This document shows, in pieces, positions 10,536-22,949 of a stretch of DNA of 64,000 bases. Position 1 is the first letter of the stretch; the number at the start of each line of letters is the position of its first letter. The notes under the pieces are model-generated. The model was not told where the DNA came from. It worked only from the letters and a program-made list of their open reading frames with translations, and searched no databases. The stretch spans positions 48,734,695-48,798,694 of the forward strand of contig CM049316.1 in the NCBI GenBank assembly GCA_026874595.1, written 5' to 3'. The stretch is from Sipunculus nudus. Its lineage: Eukaryota; Annelida; Sipuncula; Golfingiida; Sipunculidae. Position numbers and translations under genes: made by a program.

Positions 10536-12986
10536 TAATAATAATACAAAATGAAGACGAATCAAGTATTTTCAGACATGTTACCACTACGTAGTATGTT
10601 ATTGCACTCATCAGGTAAGGCTGTCTGACTGAAATGGACTAGATCATACCGGTTCTTTATGTAACCCTTTTTTCTTAGAGAGTAATATATAAAGCAAAGC
10701 TGATTTCCACACATATACCGCTGTTCCCATGCAAACAATAATTATTTCATACTATACAAAGTTGTCCATAATTTGATGTGGTAAAAACACAACCTTCTGT
10801 TTTACCTCTAGAACAAAACCCGAGACTTAATCAATCATGATGTTTCTGAGGTTAAATATTGCGGCACTGCCCAATTACTAAGTTTAGAAAGATTAGCTGC
10901 TACATAAAAATAACAAAAAAAGCTAGTATCTCCATGAAAATACTGGTTAAGCGATGAAATAAGGCGTAACCTGGTTCGGTTTGTTAGCTGAACGGTCCCC
11001 AAAAACCAATTCATGTCTTCAGAACAGGATACGTATGATTCTGCGTTATTCACAGCATTTACAGCTTAGGCCATTCAAATTTTATAATTACCATATAATA
11101 TCTACACAATTTTATCAAATCATCTTCATTCAATGGATAGCTCTAAATTCAGTTATGCACCAGTCCGAAAAAAACTTGTTTGCAAGGTGACCATTGACCA
11201 AGGCTCTCTTAGTCTGAGCATGTAACAAGGTCACGTAAAAAATGTGATAATATTCGTACGGTGTGTCAGGCACCAGACACTCATAGGATATATATAGCGG
11301 TTATTTTATCCCACAAGAGATACAAGGTGACTTTTGTTAAAGTGATACTATTAATGTTACCAATGCATGTATAAAAAGAACTTAATTCTCCTGTAATAAA
11401 CAGTGGGTTGGTATGTGATAAGTACTATATTTAAGATTGTATTTCTTTCTGAATGGTGGATGCAATGAGTTTTAAAATGAATGACTGTTCAAGAAAAAAA
11501 TGCATTTGATATTTTCACATTTACTATTTGAGTTCATGATAATTGGCATCCAAGGCTTTCTAAAATATCAATTTCTTTATTTAGTTGTGGTGGGTTCGCA
11601 CGGTGCGACCAGGGAGCCAATTAATAGACTACACGTCTAGAACCTACTGCAATCACAGACCCAAATAATCGCCCTTCACACTTGTTTTCATGTCTGTATA
11701 TCCCGTGTATAGGCCTCCTCATATATAATTAATAGATGCCCTATACTACACTCATACCACCACTGGTGTAAAAAATTTATTTGTGATTTCAGGGGATTGT
11801 GAACGTAGAAATGGAACGTGTAGATCATGAATGGACTTTACATGATGGACAGTCCTTCATTCATGTATATAATTATGACACGTATAATACACACACACAT
11901 TGTTTTACACTCAAAAGTATTGTCAACCAAACATGCAGAATATGACCTAAACTATTTACTGTCGCCTGGAAGTCGACCTACGTGATACATTAAAATATTA
12001 CCTGCACGCTTTATCTCACCCAACATCTTGTTTGTTCCGGTAATCCTGTTTAATAACTAAGCTCAGTTGTTTTCTAGCGCATACGATCTCCCGCTTGTCA
12101 GCATCAGTGAACGCAACAGACTGTGAATGTGTAGAAGGGATACACGGCGCAATTAACCCAAAGAGTGAACTTTGTATTTCGGTTCAGTAATTTTGTCTGA
12201 TTGCGCGGTTGGTTTAGAGTGGATTTTGTTCTGGAATGACATATGTGCAGTGAATGGTGTGTGGCAATGGGTCAGGCGAGGTACACATGCAGGGGTCATA
12301 TGTATTGATGCACGTCGGTGATTTTTATAGTTTATGTTACTGTTGACGCTTTCTATGGCAATAAACAGCGCGTACTGAACCCCACGTGTTTATTCACCCT
12401 TTCACAAATCAAGTAAAATCAAGCCTTCTTTGAGTAAAAAAGAACGGCTTACAAAAACATGGTGAGTTAATCTTGATTCGTTGGTTCTAGTTTTAGTAAA
12501 AATTATCCTCGTCTTAATGGCTGGATCCTAGGTCATCCTAGGCTATGGCTTAGAATAATCTGAAGCAACAGAAAAATAAAGTTAAGCCCAAGAGGCTTGT
12601 ATAATCCCCGCCGCATGCATAATTCCAAATGTACGGCTGTCGTCTAAATATTATTATTATTATTATTGTTGTTATTTTTATTATTATTTATGTATTAATT
12701 TACTTACAGAGCCTAAGTATCTGCCCTGTGGCAATAAAAAGCACTTTATACATGAATAGCAAGCAATGCATATAAAATTACAGCAGTAAACAGTCATAAC
12801 TACATACATGACAGAATGGTTCTTCATATGTGTTACAGACCATACTAAAAAGATGTCAATAATCTTGATCACCACTTAAAACAAGTTAAAACCGGCTGAT
12901 ATTATTCACCACTAAATGCTAGTCCTTAGTTTGGAACTGACATTGAACAAGTAAGATGATTTCCTCTGGAAGAGTGTATCCTTAGT
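9884..12986. other. Intergenic with microsatellites
   Basis: (GA)n-rich block about 10,197-10,230. (TA)n runs at about 10,372-10,391 and 10,490-10,531. Bases 11,480-11,610 are a diverged copy of the repeat at 3,775-3,910. A donor-like AACATG followed by GTGAGTTA lies near 12,463. No gene is supported. Confidence 0.4.
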
Positions 12987-13200
12987 CAGAAGCGGATCCG
13001 GGGGTGGGGGTGGGGGTCCAGGGGGTCCGGACTCCCCACCCTTTTTTCATCAGAAACAATGTTTTTAAGGGTTTCAGACATAATTTTAAGGCCTGGAACC
13101 CCCACCCCTCACCCCCTTCCAGACCTGGGGACCTTTTTTAGGGTTTTCATTATTCCTCCTGGGTTGGACCCCCTTTTTCTAAATCCTGGATCTGCCCCTG
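12987..13200 (+). mobile_element. MITE copy 2 (GGATCC-ended 0.2-kb family)
   Basis: Begins CAGAAGCGGATCCGG and ends CTGGATCTGCCCCTG. The body closely matches 42,752-42,948, including TTTTTTCATCAGAAACAA and CCAGACCTGGGGACC. No clear target-site duplication. Confidence 0.8.
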
Positions 13201-14614
13201 TTGGTCCAGGTAAGGCTGAGCCACACGAAGAGCCACGCGAAGAGCCACTTTCTACAAGAGCTCAGGGAGACTGATCGCAATGTTCAACTTAGTTTACGGT
13301 AGCACAGAACATTTTTGATAAACGAAAGTGCCAGATTATTGAAGGCAGAGTTGGAAAGGAGGAGAGTCGTGTATTATATCCTCTGTTTATCAAGAAGCAA
13401 TGCGCATATGTGATATATATGAGCTTTCATATTTAGCTATAGTGAAGGATCACACAGCGAGGTTCTGTTCGGGCTGTGATATGTAAACAAAAAAAATTGA
13501 CGGTAATTCACATTAGACTGACTGCACGTATCCAAACGTGACCTGATGAGGCCAAGACATCACTGTAACTCAGCTTGACTGAAAGTCAGCTAATCTAAAG
13601 TCCGGACCACCATGCAAAACAACGGTCCAGTCCTGGTCCGGTCCAGTTGTAGGCGCTCCATGGTATTTGTTTATCTCTTGTGAGTCAAGGTCCTCTTGTG
13701 TAGGAATTCTGTATTTTTAAAATAATACTTAACTGATTTACAAAATAAAATATATGAAGTCACAGTAACGTATAATATATACACAACAGGGGATGTAACA
13801 GATGTCTTGTTCGACATTTGTATATAGCTATTACAGCTGATACGTCTTGATGAGCGATTTAAACGTAATCCAGTCCCATAGGCAAATGTATTATTTCTAT
13901 GTATGTATAAAAATCTTCAATCGAAAACGATATGCCTGCATAGATTCGATGAGCTGTATGATCGACGATAAAGTCCAACACCGCGACGGTCGAACTAATC
14001 TCTGATTCCATGTCAAAATGTCCCTTAATTGCGTGATGCGTACTGTGTAAGGAAGTGTACGGAGAATCGATCTGTAAAATAAGAGATGAAATATATATCA
14101 TCAGCAGTTGAGAATTAATTAACATACGATGTTTCTGGTTTGTGAGTCGCTAATTGGAACCCTCTCTCTCGCTCTATCTCTTTCTCCCTGAGTGGGGATT
14201 GCATTTTGAACGTTTATGTTGTTAGCATTGCAATGTTTTTGCAAACGTCCCAAAATATCTTTAACACAAAAATTTTAAATCATATGAACTGCAGTTAATT
14301 AATAAAATAACTATAAACACGTATTTTCACAAAGGTATATTAACATAGAATGCGTAATTATTCTTACTTTTTCTTAGTTGCCTTAAAATACTTATCACCT
14401 TGCTTTTAAATTATTTATAGTCTCCTTATATAGTTATATAGGTGGTTAACACGGACAAAAAATACCTGTTTTTTTTGCTTTGTGATTCACAATGCCATGT
14501 GCATTATTTTTAACATTTTTTTATGATTTAGAAATTACTCTTGCATAACGTAACATGTTATGATTGTCAGTCTGATTTCAACAAAAGATCAATCTTCCTT
14601 TTTCATTTTTATTC
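13201..14614. other. No gene seen
   Basis: AT-rich intergenic DNA. A small cluster of GGTCCGG/CCGGACC motifs at 13,595-13,640 is the only local structure. Confidence 0.35.
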
Positions 14615-15290
14615 TTGCTAGCCAGGCAGATGTATCTGGTTCCTGCTAAGAGAAAGAATGGATGACCAGTATATTCTGTACTTGGTAATACACGTAATTA
14701 ATCAATGCAACACCAGGTTAATTAGAGGACGCCTTAAACGAATGTGTCATTAAGCGTAACCACACATAGAGAGGTCCAGTTCTGTCCCGCATGGTCATAG
14801 GTAGTGAAAACCCCAATACTAAAGTTTCAGAAACAAAATATAAACGTAATCAATATAGAATGCATATGTGTGCATTGGATTACAACTATGTATCATAATA
14901 ATAAATAAGCAACCTTGTCTTATTCTTTAAAATGTATTTTATGTTCCTTACAAATAGATGTAAATACAGACATAGAAATCTTAGATTTTTGTTTTGTGAA
15001 ACACAATTCCCATGTGTATTGATACCACTTGACACGTTACAATTAAAGTATAACTCTGGAATAACTTTTATAACACGTTATATAAACTTACTTTTCATAG
15101 GAAAATTCCTGTCAAATTCCCTTCACTTGCTCTCTTAATAGCCAGGTAGATGTATCTTTTCACTGCAAAGAGGAAAGCATGTGTTAATTAAGTCTCAGCT
15201 CGGTAATAATTAGTCCACTATATAACACCGAGTTAATTAGAGAACACATTCAGTCAATGTGCAATCAGGTGTGACTATACATTGAGAGAG
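14615..15290 (+). repeat. Two direct copies of a dispersed repeat
   Basis: About 14,615-14,770 and 15,137-15,290 share TAGCCAGG, AGATGTATCT and AACACC, then GTTAATTAGAG. They are offset by about 520 bp and both are inverted relative to 9,700-9,830. The AT-rich sequence upstream of each copy is also similar, so the duplicated unit may be larger. Confidence 0.5.
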
Positions 15291-15839
15291 TCCGTTTTGT
15301 CCCCAGGCCAAAGTGTTGAAAATCCAATTAATGTTCAAAACAGTGCCCAAATCTCTACCATTTACTGACAAAACTTAAAATAGCAAGGCTTGTTCTTTCG
15401 CCTTACATATATAGATTTGTCGAACAGTCTAAAGCAATGACAAAGGATAGAGACTTGTATACAGGTTGTTATGAGTGTATTCCATGTATAATCGTCCAGC
15501 TTGTTCAGGTTCCGTCACTCAAGCCGATTTACACTTTTGTTTGGTGGGGATCATCTCAGATGGACGCTGTTCAGATAGACGCCATTGTATCACCTGGACG
15601 CTGTTCTTTTGGACGCTATGAAAATGGACGCTGTTCAAATAGACGCCTTCGTATTAAAAGCCCATATACCCATCATTAAGACGCCTTAATACAAGCCATA
15701 TAGCCGCATTTATATATTTTATATATTTCCTTTAAGTGTGTATATCGTGTGATTGAAGATGAACGTTAACAAAAATGTCTTAGAGACCATCGTATCATAG
15801 ACGCCATCGTATGTTATTTCCTTATATTTTAGACCTAAT

Positions 15840-17110
15840 TTAGTAAAACAATTTGATTTTAGATCACATTTTATATATAGTGTGAATGAAAATGAACGCT
15901 GATCATACAGACGTTATCGTATTATAGACGCCATCGTCTGCATCTACCCTCCAGAAGACGCCTAATGACAAGTCATGAAAATAATAATTCTCATTTTTTA
16001 TTAAATGTTTCCATAAAAAGGAGACCCAATTTAATAATTACCATGTTATGTTTTAGATTAAATTGTGTGTTTGTGCATAATTCGTGCGAATGAGGGTCTT
16101 TTGTTTCATTTATCCAACAAATAAAATTTTAAATAATGGTCATGTGTAGTTTCAATTATATAAAAGTAATATGTTTATTATATTTTCCATTGTAAATTAT
16201 TCTATCATTCCTTAATATAAATGTATAGTTAAAATAAAAGAACCTGAAGCAATGAAATCATGTACATGAAAGGATTAATTAGTCAACATCAAAGAAAACC
16301 TACCTCATTATCGGGATATCCCGTTAATTAAATGATCAATCGGGTGACCGAGCTCCAACTGATATTGTACCAAGGACTCGTTTATGGTTAAAATAACATC
16401 ATAAGATCACTGATCCATGTCCGGTTTAGAATATTTGACTGCTTTTACAGTGCTACAATAAATTGTTCCCTTGGATTTGAAACCGAATTTAATCAAACAA
16501 TTATCAATACCAACATGTTTTAGATCATATTTTATTAATCATGCTAATGAAAATGAACGCTGATCATATAGATGATAACGTTAATACACGCCAGCGTCTC
16601 TATCCATGTGCTCCCTTTCAGAAAGACGCCTAATGAAAAGTAATTGATATATAATTCTCATTATTTTTAAATGTTTCTATAAAAAGGGGACCCAATTAAA
16701 TAATAACCATGTTTTGTTTTAGATTACATTGTGTGTTTTTGCATATTTCGTGCGAATGAGGGTCTTTCGTTTCATTTACCCAACAAAAAAATTGGTCATG
16801 TGTAGTTTCAATTATATAACGGTAAAATAATGTTTATTATATTTTCCATTGTAAATTATTATATCATTCCTCAATATACAATATATAGTTTAAATTAAAG
16901 AACCTGAAGCATTGAAATCATGTAGGCCTACATGATAGGATTAATTAGTCAACATCAAAGAAAACCCACCTCATTATCGGGATCTCCCTTTAAATAAATC
17001 ATCAATCGGGTGACCAAGCTCCAACTGACATTATACCCAGGAATCATTTATTGGTAAAACAACACCATATGATCACTGATCCATGTCCGGTTTAGAATAT
17101 TTGACTGCTT
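15840..17110 (+). repeat. Tandem duplication, about 0.66-kb unit
   Basis: AATGAACGCTGATCATA at about 15,893 recurs at about 16,554, and CCATGTCCGGTTTAGAATAT at 16,415 recurs at 17,081. The offsets are 661 and 666 bp with high identity between. It lies inside the TGGACGCT element. Confidence 0.85.
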
Positions 17111-17146
17111 TTACAAATTTTACTTTTAATTCTAATTATTTGATTC

Positions 17147-17147
<1 letters not shown>

Positions 17148-17206
<59 letters not shown>
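17148..17206. repeat. (TA)n microsatellite
   Basis: Pure TA run of about 28 units. Shorter TA tracts follow at 17,300-17,352. Confidence 0.95.
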
Positions 17207-17207
<1 letters not shown>

Positions 17208-18607
17208 CCAAGGGTAAGCACCACAAATTATCATGTAAAATGATGTTATGTTGATTATATGGTTCTATGGGCCGGAGGCCTTTATAAGTATTATTATTAT
17301 TATATATATACATATATATACTTGACGAAACAGTATTATATATATATATAAGCGATCGCATAGTCAATGATCTTGTTAAATAAAATATCAATAAGATTTC
17401 GGGACATCCCTAGCCAACTATAGATACTGGGTCTCATTTATTGTTAAAATCACATCTTATATCTCTCTAAACGAGTTAATATTTCATTTTTCACCACATA
17501 TACAATTTATAAATGAATTATACAAAAATAAATGTATTGCCACTTCACACTTATAAACTTACCAGATATATATATATATGGATAGACGCCTTGGAAATAC
17601 ATGTATAGATGTTGTTCAGATAAAAGCCGCATATCATCAGACAGATGCTATCGGTATAGAATATATTGTGTGCCCTCCAATTATTTATTTAAAGAAATTC
17701 AAATAAAAGTCGAACAAGTTCATATTAACATAAATGGAAAGACTTTTTGTGAATGTTTGCTTTAATTCAGGGTGGACTGTATTGCTATATATTGTGGACT
17801 ATAAGCTCCGGGAAACAGCACTGTGTGTAGTTTACAATATTATTAAAAAAATTTATCTTGTATGCACTGGTGTCTAAAAACATCAGATTGTCTTTGAAGG
17901 ATAAGTCATTGAAAAAAATCACATATTGACAAAATCACATAACAATATACAATGTATATACACATGTATGTTTATTCTCGTCATATTGTGTTTCCCTATA
18001 CCTTAAACCTCTACAACGTCATGCCGCTGGAAAGCTTCGTAGGCCTATCTATCAAGCATTAAAATTGTTGTAACGAAGAAAAAAGCAATGATTGTTACCC
18101 ATATTAAGTAGTTCTATCTCCTACGAAATTGTTCTTATTGTCATAAATATCAAACTTGAAAATGCGGTACCGATCGGACCGGTTGCCATGGTGTATGCAG
18201 TTCAGACCAATCGCCTTTGGAAACTATAAATCATTGCGTGATGAACGGTTGGTTGGTTAAAAAAATACACAAAACACACATTTGCAGAAAAAATTTTACT
18301 GACACAGTTAAATTTCATTTTCCTATTCGGTCGTCCATTGATGGTACGTCATCACAAACGGTCGATATAGGCCGATACATGTGGTTCCAAATTTGACAAA
18401 AGTGCATAATATAATGAACCAATAACAATGGGTTGAGTTGGTGGATTAATATTGCTTTATTTTGTGTGATTATCCCTGTATGATTCTCATAGTGTTAGGA
18501 TAGCGTCAAAATGGATAGCGTCCAGCTGATCAGCGTCCATTTTCATAGCGTCCAGCTGTCGGCGTCCATTTTTATAGCGTCCATCTGTACAGCGTCCAGG
18601 TGACACG

Positions 18608-19870
18608 GACCCGTTTGGTGACTGTTCCTTTTAAATGCTGGAAGTGTTTCTAATTCTACGTGACTTGTGTTACTATGAACTTTTATTACTTTGCTGCAAC
18701 GATTATTGTACGTAATAGCATGTTTATTATGGGGCTTTGTCCACGTTTAGATTAATTGAACGTAAATCCCTTCGCAGACGACTTATTCACTAGACAGTAA
18801 AACTCCAGACGTATAACTTGGACGTTCTTCACATGATATTAAATTATATATAAACATCATTCTTACCTCATATATCGTGTTTCCTCTTCTACTATATCGA
18901 GCAACCATAACAACCCGACCGTTGACTTCATTAGTTCAAATAAAGCTGCGCATCCTAATCATCTGGGTATCTGGGCAAAACTGTAAGGGTGGACCGGTCC
19001 AAGCGGTCCGGTCTATTTAAATATTTATAATTAAAATAAATATTTGAATAAATTGTGCTTAAATGTTTATTGTTTTATTTTGAGAGTGTATAATCAAACC
19101 ATTTTATAAAGGGTCTTGATTGCAATTATCAGTTGTCTCTTACGCTTCCAGACAGCTAAGGCTTAAATAAAAAACAAAGTGGTTAAATAAATTTATCCAA
19201 TGGATTATGTGTGGGCATAAATGTTTTTGTGTCGTCTCTGGAACCTCTTCTCGATGACTTTCGCAGACTTTTAACTGTCTTGCTCATTTTAACGTATTTT
19301 TTTTGCAGCTGTAATTCTGTAATTTCCATAAGGGCCCTATATTTCCAGATTACTGCACCCCCGTCATTATTAAGGTTTGACGCTATTTTTTGTTAAAATA
19401 ATTCATAGAGATGATATTTCAAAACATTACCCCCTGGAAAAAGTGTCCAAAGGACCTGAAATAGGCAATTTTATAAACTATCCTCGGTACAGATATTAAA
19501 AAAACATAATGGGTTAATGTTACAGGGCTCACACTTAGACAATGATACATGTATGTGTAAAATTTATAGTGTACAACATAGAACAGAGAACAAATAATTA
19601 GGTTTATTTCATTTTATTTCTTTCTATGATCTCTTCCTGACATTTTGAATAATTTTTATGTAAAATATATTTCTTTATAATATGAATTACAAAATAAATG
19701 TGTAGGATGCAATGAAAACATGAATGGTATTTGTGTAGTGTAGATGGGCAAAGTCACGAGAAAAGAACAATAATGCACATGTTTCTATAAGTAAAACGGA
19801 ATGGGAAGGCCCAATAAATGGCCTTATCGTGACACTACGTTGTGGCTTTCATTTAAACATGGATGAATTA
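18608..19870. other. No gene seen
   Basis: AT-rich intergenic DNA with one GGACCGGTCC-type palindromic patch at 18,993-19,013. Confidence 0.35.
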
Positions 19871-20056
19871 TTCCCAGTGAAATAATTAAGTTATACCATT
19901 ATTTAATTGAATGTGAACCAGATTCTGTTATTATGTGTATTTCATTTTTTTGTATTGTTGTTTTTCCCAGTGAAATAATTAAGTTATACCATTATTTAAT
20001 TGAATGTTAACCAGATTCCGTTATTATGTGCATTTTAATTTTTTTTGTATTGTTGT
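19871..20056 (+). repeat. 93-bp perfect-to-near-perfect tandem duplication
   Basis: TTCCCAGTGAAATAATTAAG occurs at 19,871 and again at 19,964. The 93 bp between are repeated with a handful of differences. Confidence 0.9.
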
Positions 20057-20487
20057 TACTTTGGCCGGTAATTTTTGCATCAATATTGTGTTGTGTCTCA
20101 CGTGTTTCATGTGGTCGATTTCATTTTTTTCCTAAACAAATAGAATATACCTTCCATTAAGACAAAGTGATCTTGACATGATTATCTCTGACTCTAAACA
20201 GTGAATATTGCAAAATAATAATTTGTACTTTAAGCAATTGTCTCATATGGTGTGCATAATAGTCCCTCCCAATTCTGTCAGCACGCAATTGTATGTATAT
20301 AGATATCACATATTTTGTTGATTTGTAATTTTCCATCTTTATTTAAGGGAATTTCAGAGTCTAATGTTGTTTAAACAAAATATCTAATCAACAACTATTC
20401 AATACCAAAGTGATCAACGTAACGTTATTGTATATTTGAACTTAATTTTTACAGTTTTCATGGCAATTAATTTTTATTATCCTCCAG

Positions 20488-20621
20488 TTCTCTGACAGCC
20501 AGGAGGGGACGGTACCTGTGCCTCCGGAAGATGCTCCGGCAAACTCCTCTCAAGTTAGCCCTGGAAACCGCCTCAAGTTGAAAGATAGCAAACATTCTGT
20601 TCGCTTTCCCACCACTGAAAG
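20488..20621 (+). CDS. Candidate internal exon of an unidentified host gene
   Basis: A polypyrimidine-like tract ending TTATCCTCCAG at 20,487 precedes a GC-rich 134-bp block in AT-rich surroundings. A donor-like AAAG with following GTAGTT stands at 20,621-20,622. One plus-strand frame is open across it (about 44 codons) and gives a hydrophilic peptide rich in Ser, Pro, Lys and Asp. There are no recognisable domains, and no partner exon is visible upstream or in the satellite that follows. It is a guess from base composition and splice signals. Confidence 0.3.
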
Positions 20622-20749
20622 GTAGTTGGGGGGGGGGGGGGGGGGCTACCTCCATGTCCCTTGCATCTACCCTGCAGTGTCACATATTCATAGACATACA
20701 TCCAGTTTAGAGGGACTCACAACAGCCACCATCCTGGGGTGGCGGTCGG

Positions 20750-21893
20750 GACACTATTGGAATGGCTGGCAATAACATTGACAATGCTGTTAAGCACAGC
20801 ACCAGTGACAGTGACAGTGACAGTGACAATGGTGTTAAGCATAGCTCCTGTTAAGCATAGCGCTTGTGACAGTCTGTGACCAGGTTTGGTGCTAGTGACA
20901 GTGACAGTGGAAAATGCTGTTTAGCATAGCACCATCCAGCCAGTGACTGTGAGAATGGGGCAAGGTTTAGTGCCAGTGACAGTGAGGTGACATGTTAAGC
21001 ATAGTGCCAGTGACAGTGACAAAGGTCTTAAGCATAGCCCCAGTGACAGTCAGATACAATGGTGTTAAGCATAGCTCCTGTTAAGCATAGGGCCAGTACC
21101 AGTGACAGTCATTGAAAGTCAGTGACAATGGTGTTAAGCATAGCACAATCCAGCTAGTGACTGTGAGAATTGGGCAGGGTTTAGCACCAGGGACAGTGTA
21201 AATGGCGTTAAGCATAGCACCATCCAGCCAGTGACTGTAAGCACGGGGCAAAGTTTAGTGCCAGTGACAGTGACAACAATGTTGTTAAGCATACCGCCAG
21301 TGACAGTGACAAAGGTGTAAAACATAGTGCCAGTGACAGTCAGTGACTGTGAGAACTGGGCAAGGTTAAGTTACAGTGACAGTGACAGTGACAATGATGT
21401 TATGCATAGCTCCTGTTTAGCACAGCGCCAGTGACAGTTAGTAACAGTGACAATGGTATTAAGCATACCACCATCCAGCCAGTGAATGTGAGAATGGGTC
21501 AAGGTTTGGTGCCAGAGGCAGTCACAGTGACAATGGTGTAAAGCATGGCACAATCCAACCAGTGACTGTGAGAATTGGGCAAGGTTTTGTGCCAGTGACA
21601 GTGACAATGGTGTTAAGCATGGCTCCTGTTAAGCATAGCACTAGTGACAGTGACAGACATTGACAATGGTGTTAAGCATAGCACAATCCAGCCAGTGACT
21701 GCGAGAATGGGGCAAGGTTTAGTGCCAGAGACAGTGACAGTGACAATGGTGTTAAGCATAGATCCTGTTAAGCATAGGGCCATTGACAGTCAGTGACAGT
21801 GACAATGGTGTTAAGCATAGCACTAATGACAGTCTGTGACAACGACAGTGACAATGGTGTAAAGCAAAGCAACATCCAGCCAGCGACTGTGAG
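20750..21893 (-). repeat. Composite minisatellite, inverted left arm
   Basis: Degenerate units read GCCAGTGACAGTGACA, then ATGGTGTTAAGCATAGC, then CAGTGACTGTGAGAATGGGGCAAGG. This is the reverse complement of the family at 22,950-36,570 (GTCACT hexamers, GCTTAACACCAT, CACAGTCACTG). This arm is more diverged than the right arm. Confidence 0.85.
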
Positions 21894-22650
21894 ATTTAGG
21901 GTTACCCGTATCCCGCATTTACTATATATTAATAGTGACAAACCCTTACTCGAGTATTTCATGCCCGAAGGGCTAGTGTAACCCTTATCACAGAGGTAGC
22001 ATATATTTATAGGGACAAACACTTACTAGAGTATTTCATGGCAAAAGGGTTAGGGTTACCCGTATCCCGCATTTACCATATATTAATAGGGACAAACACT
22101 TACTGGAGTATTTCATGCCCGAAGGGTTAGGGTAAACCATATACCGAATATAGCACATATTAAAAATGACAAATACTAACTGGAGTATTTCATTTCTGGA
22201 GGGTTAGGGTAACCCGTATCCCGGATATGGCATATATAAAAAGTAATAAACACTTGGGCATTTCATGCCCAACAGGTTATGGTAACCGACATCACAGATA
22301 TAGCATATATGAAGAGTGACAAACACTTACTGGAGTATTTCATGTCCGAAGGGTTAGGGTAACCCATATCCTGGATATAGCATATATTAATAGTAACAAA
22401 CATTTACTGGAGTATCACATGCCCGAAGCCTTAGGGTAACCCGTATCCTGGATATAGCATATAGTAATAGTGACAAACGCTTCTTGGAGGTTTTCATGCC
22501 TAAGGGGTAGGGTAACCCATATACCGGATATAGCACATTTTAATAGTGACAAACGCTTACTGGAGTATTTCCTGTATAAGGGTTAGGGAAACCCATATCC
22601 CGTATATAGCATATAGTAAAAGTTGCAAACACTTACTAAAGCATTTCATG
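21894..22650 (+). repeat. 77-bp tandem array with TTAGGG-containing units
   Basis: About nine units at 77-bp spacing; GGGTTAGGG occurs at 22,047, 22,124 and 22,201. Each unit holds GGTTAGGGTAACCCGTATCC, an ATATAGCATATA block, GTGACAAACACTTACTGGAG and ATTTCATGCC. The short TTAGGGTAACCC resembles telomeric hexamers facing each other but is not a telomere. Copies of this array recur at 27,101-27,735 and 32,189-32,825 as part of the 5-kb units. Confidence 0.85.
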
Positions 22651-22949
22651 CCCAGAGGGATTCATATATCTTCTAAATTAGGACACTTACTGAAAAGTGC
22701 ATGCATTCATATATTCGTAATATTTCTACCTGTTATGCCCAAAATGAAAAATCATATGCAGGGCTGTTTATCATGATCTTAAACTTATGAATTAGAGAGC
22801 ATTAAACTTTGGTTAACCTGCTTTGAAAATTGATCAGGATTACAAAATAAAAGAAATGAAATTTTATAACAAACAACTAGGAAAAACAGATAGAGTTGTA
22901 GCTGTTACAGCTCAAAGGGGGGGGGGGAGGGGCAGTCACTGCAGTTGGG

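Larger units (their letters stand above)
15555..18607. mobile_element. 3-kb DNA element with inverted TGGACGCT subterminal repeats
   Basis: The left end (15,557-15,660) carries several TGGACGCT/TAGACGCC motifs. The right end (18,507-18,607) carries the inverse AGCGTCCA motifs. The block around 15,587-15,640 (TCACCTGGACGCTGT, then TGGACGCTAT, then AAAATGGACGC) matches the reverse complement of 18,565-18,605 in the same order. More GACGC motifs are scattered inside. No transposase is present. Reading this as one transposon is inference from the mirrored ends. Confidence 0.55.

Noticed and set aside
9960-10565. 201-codon minus-strand open frame
   Set aside because: It contains long Tyr-Ile runs from TA microsatellites and no recognisable domain.
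17092-17391. 99-codon minus-strand frame with Tyr-Ile runs
   Set aside because: Translation of the TA microsatellite.
21894-22650. Interstitial telomere
   Set aside because: TTAGGG occurs once per 77-bp unit, not as a tandem hexamer run.
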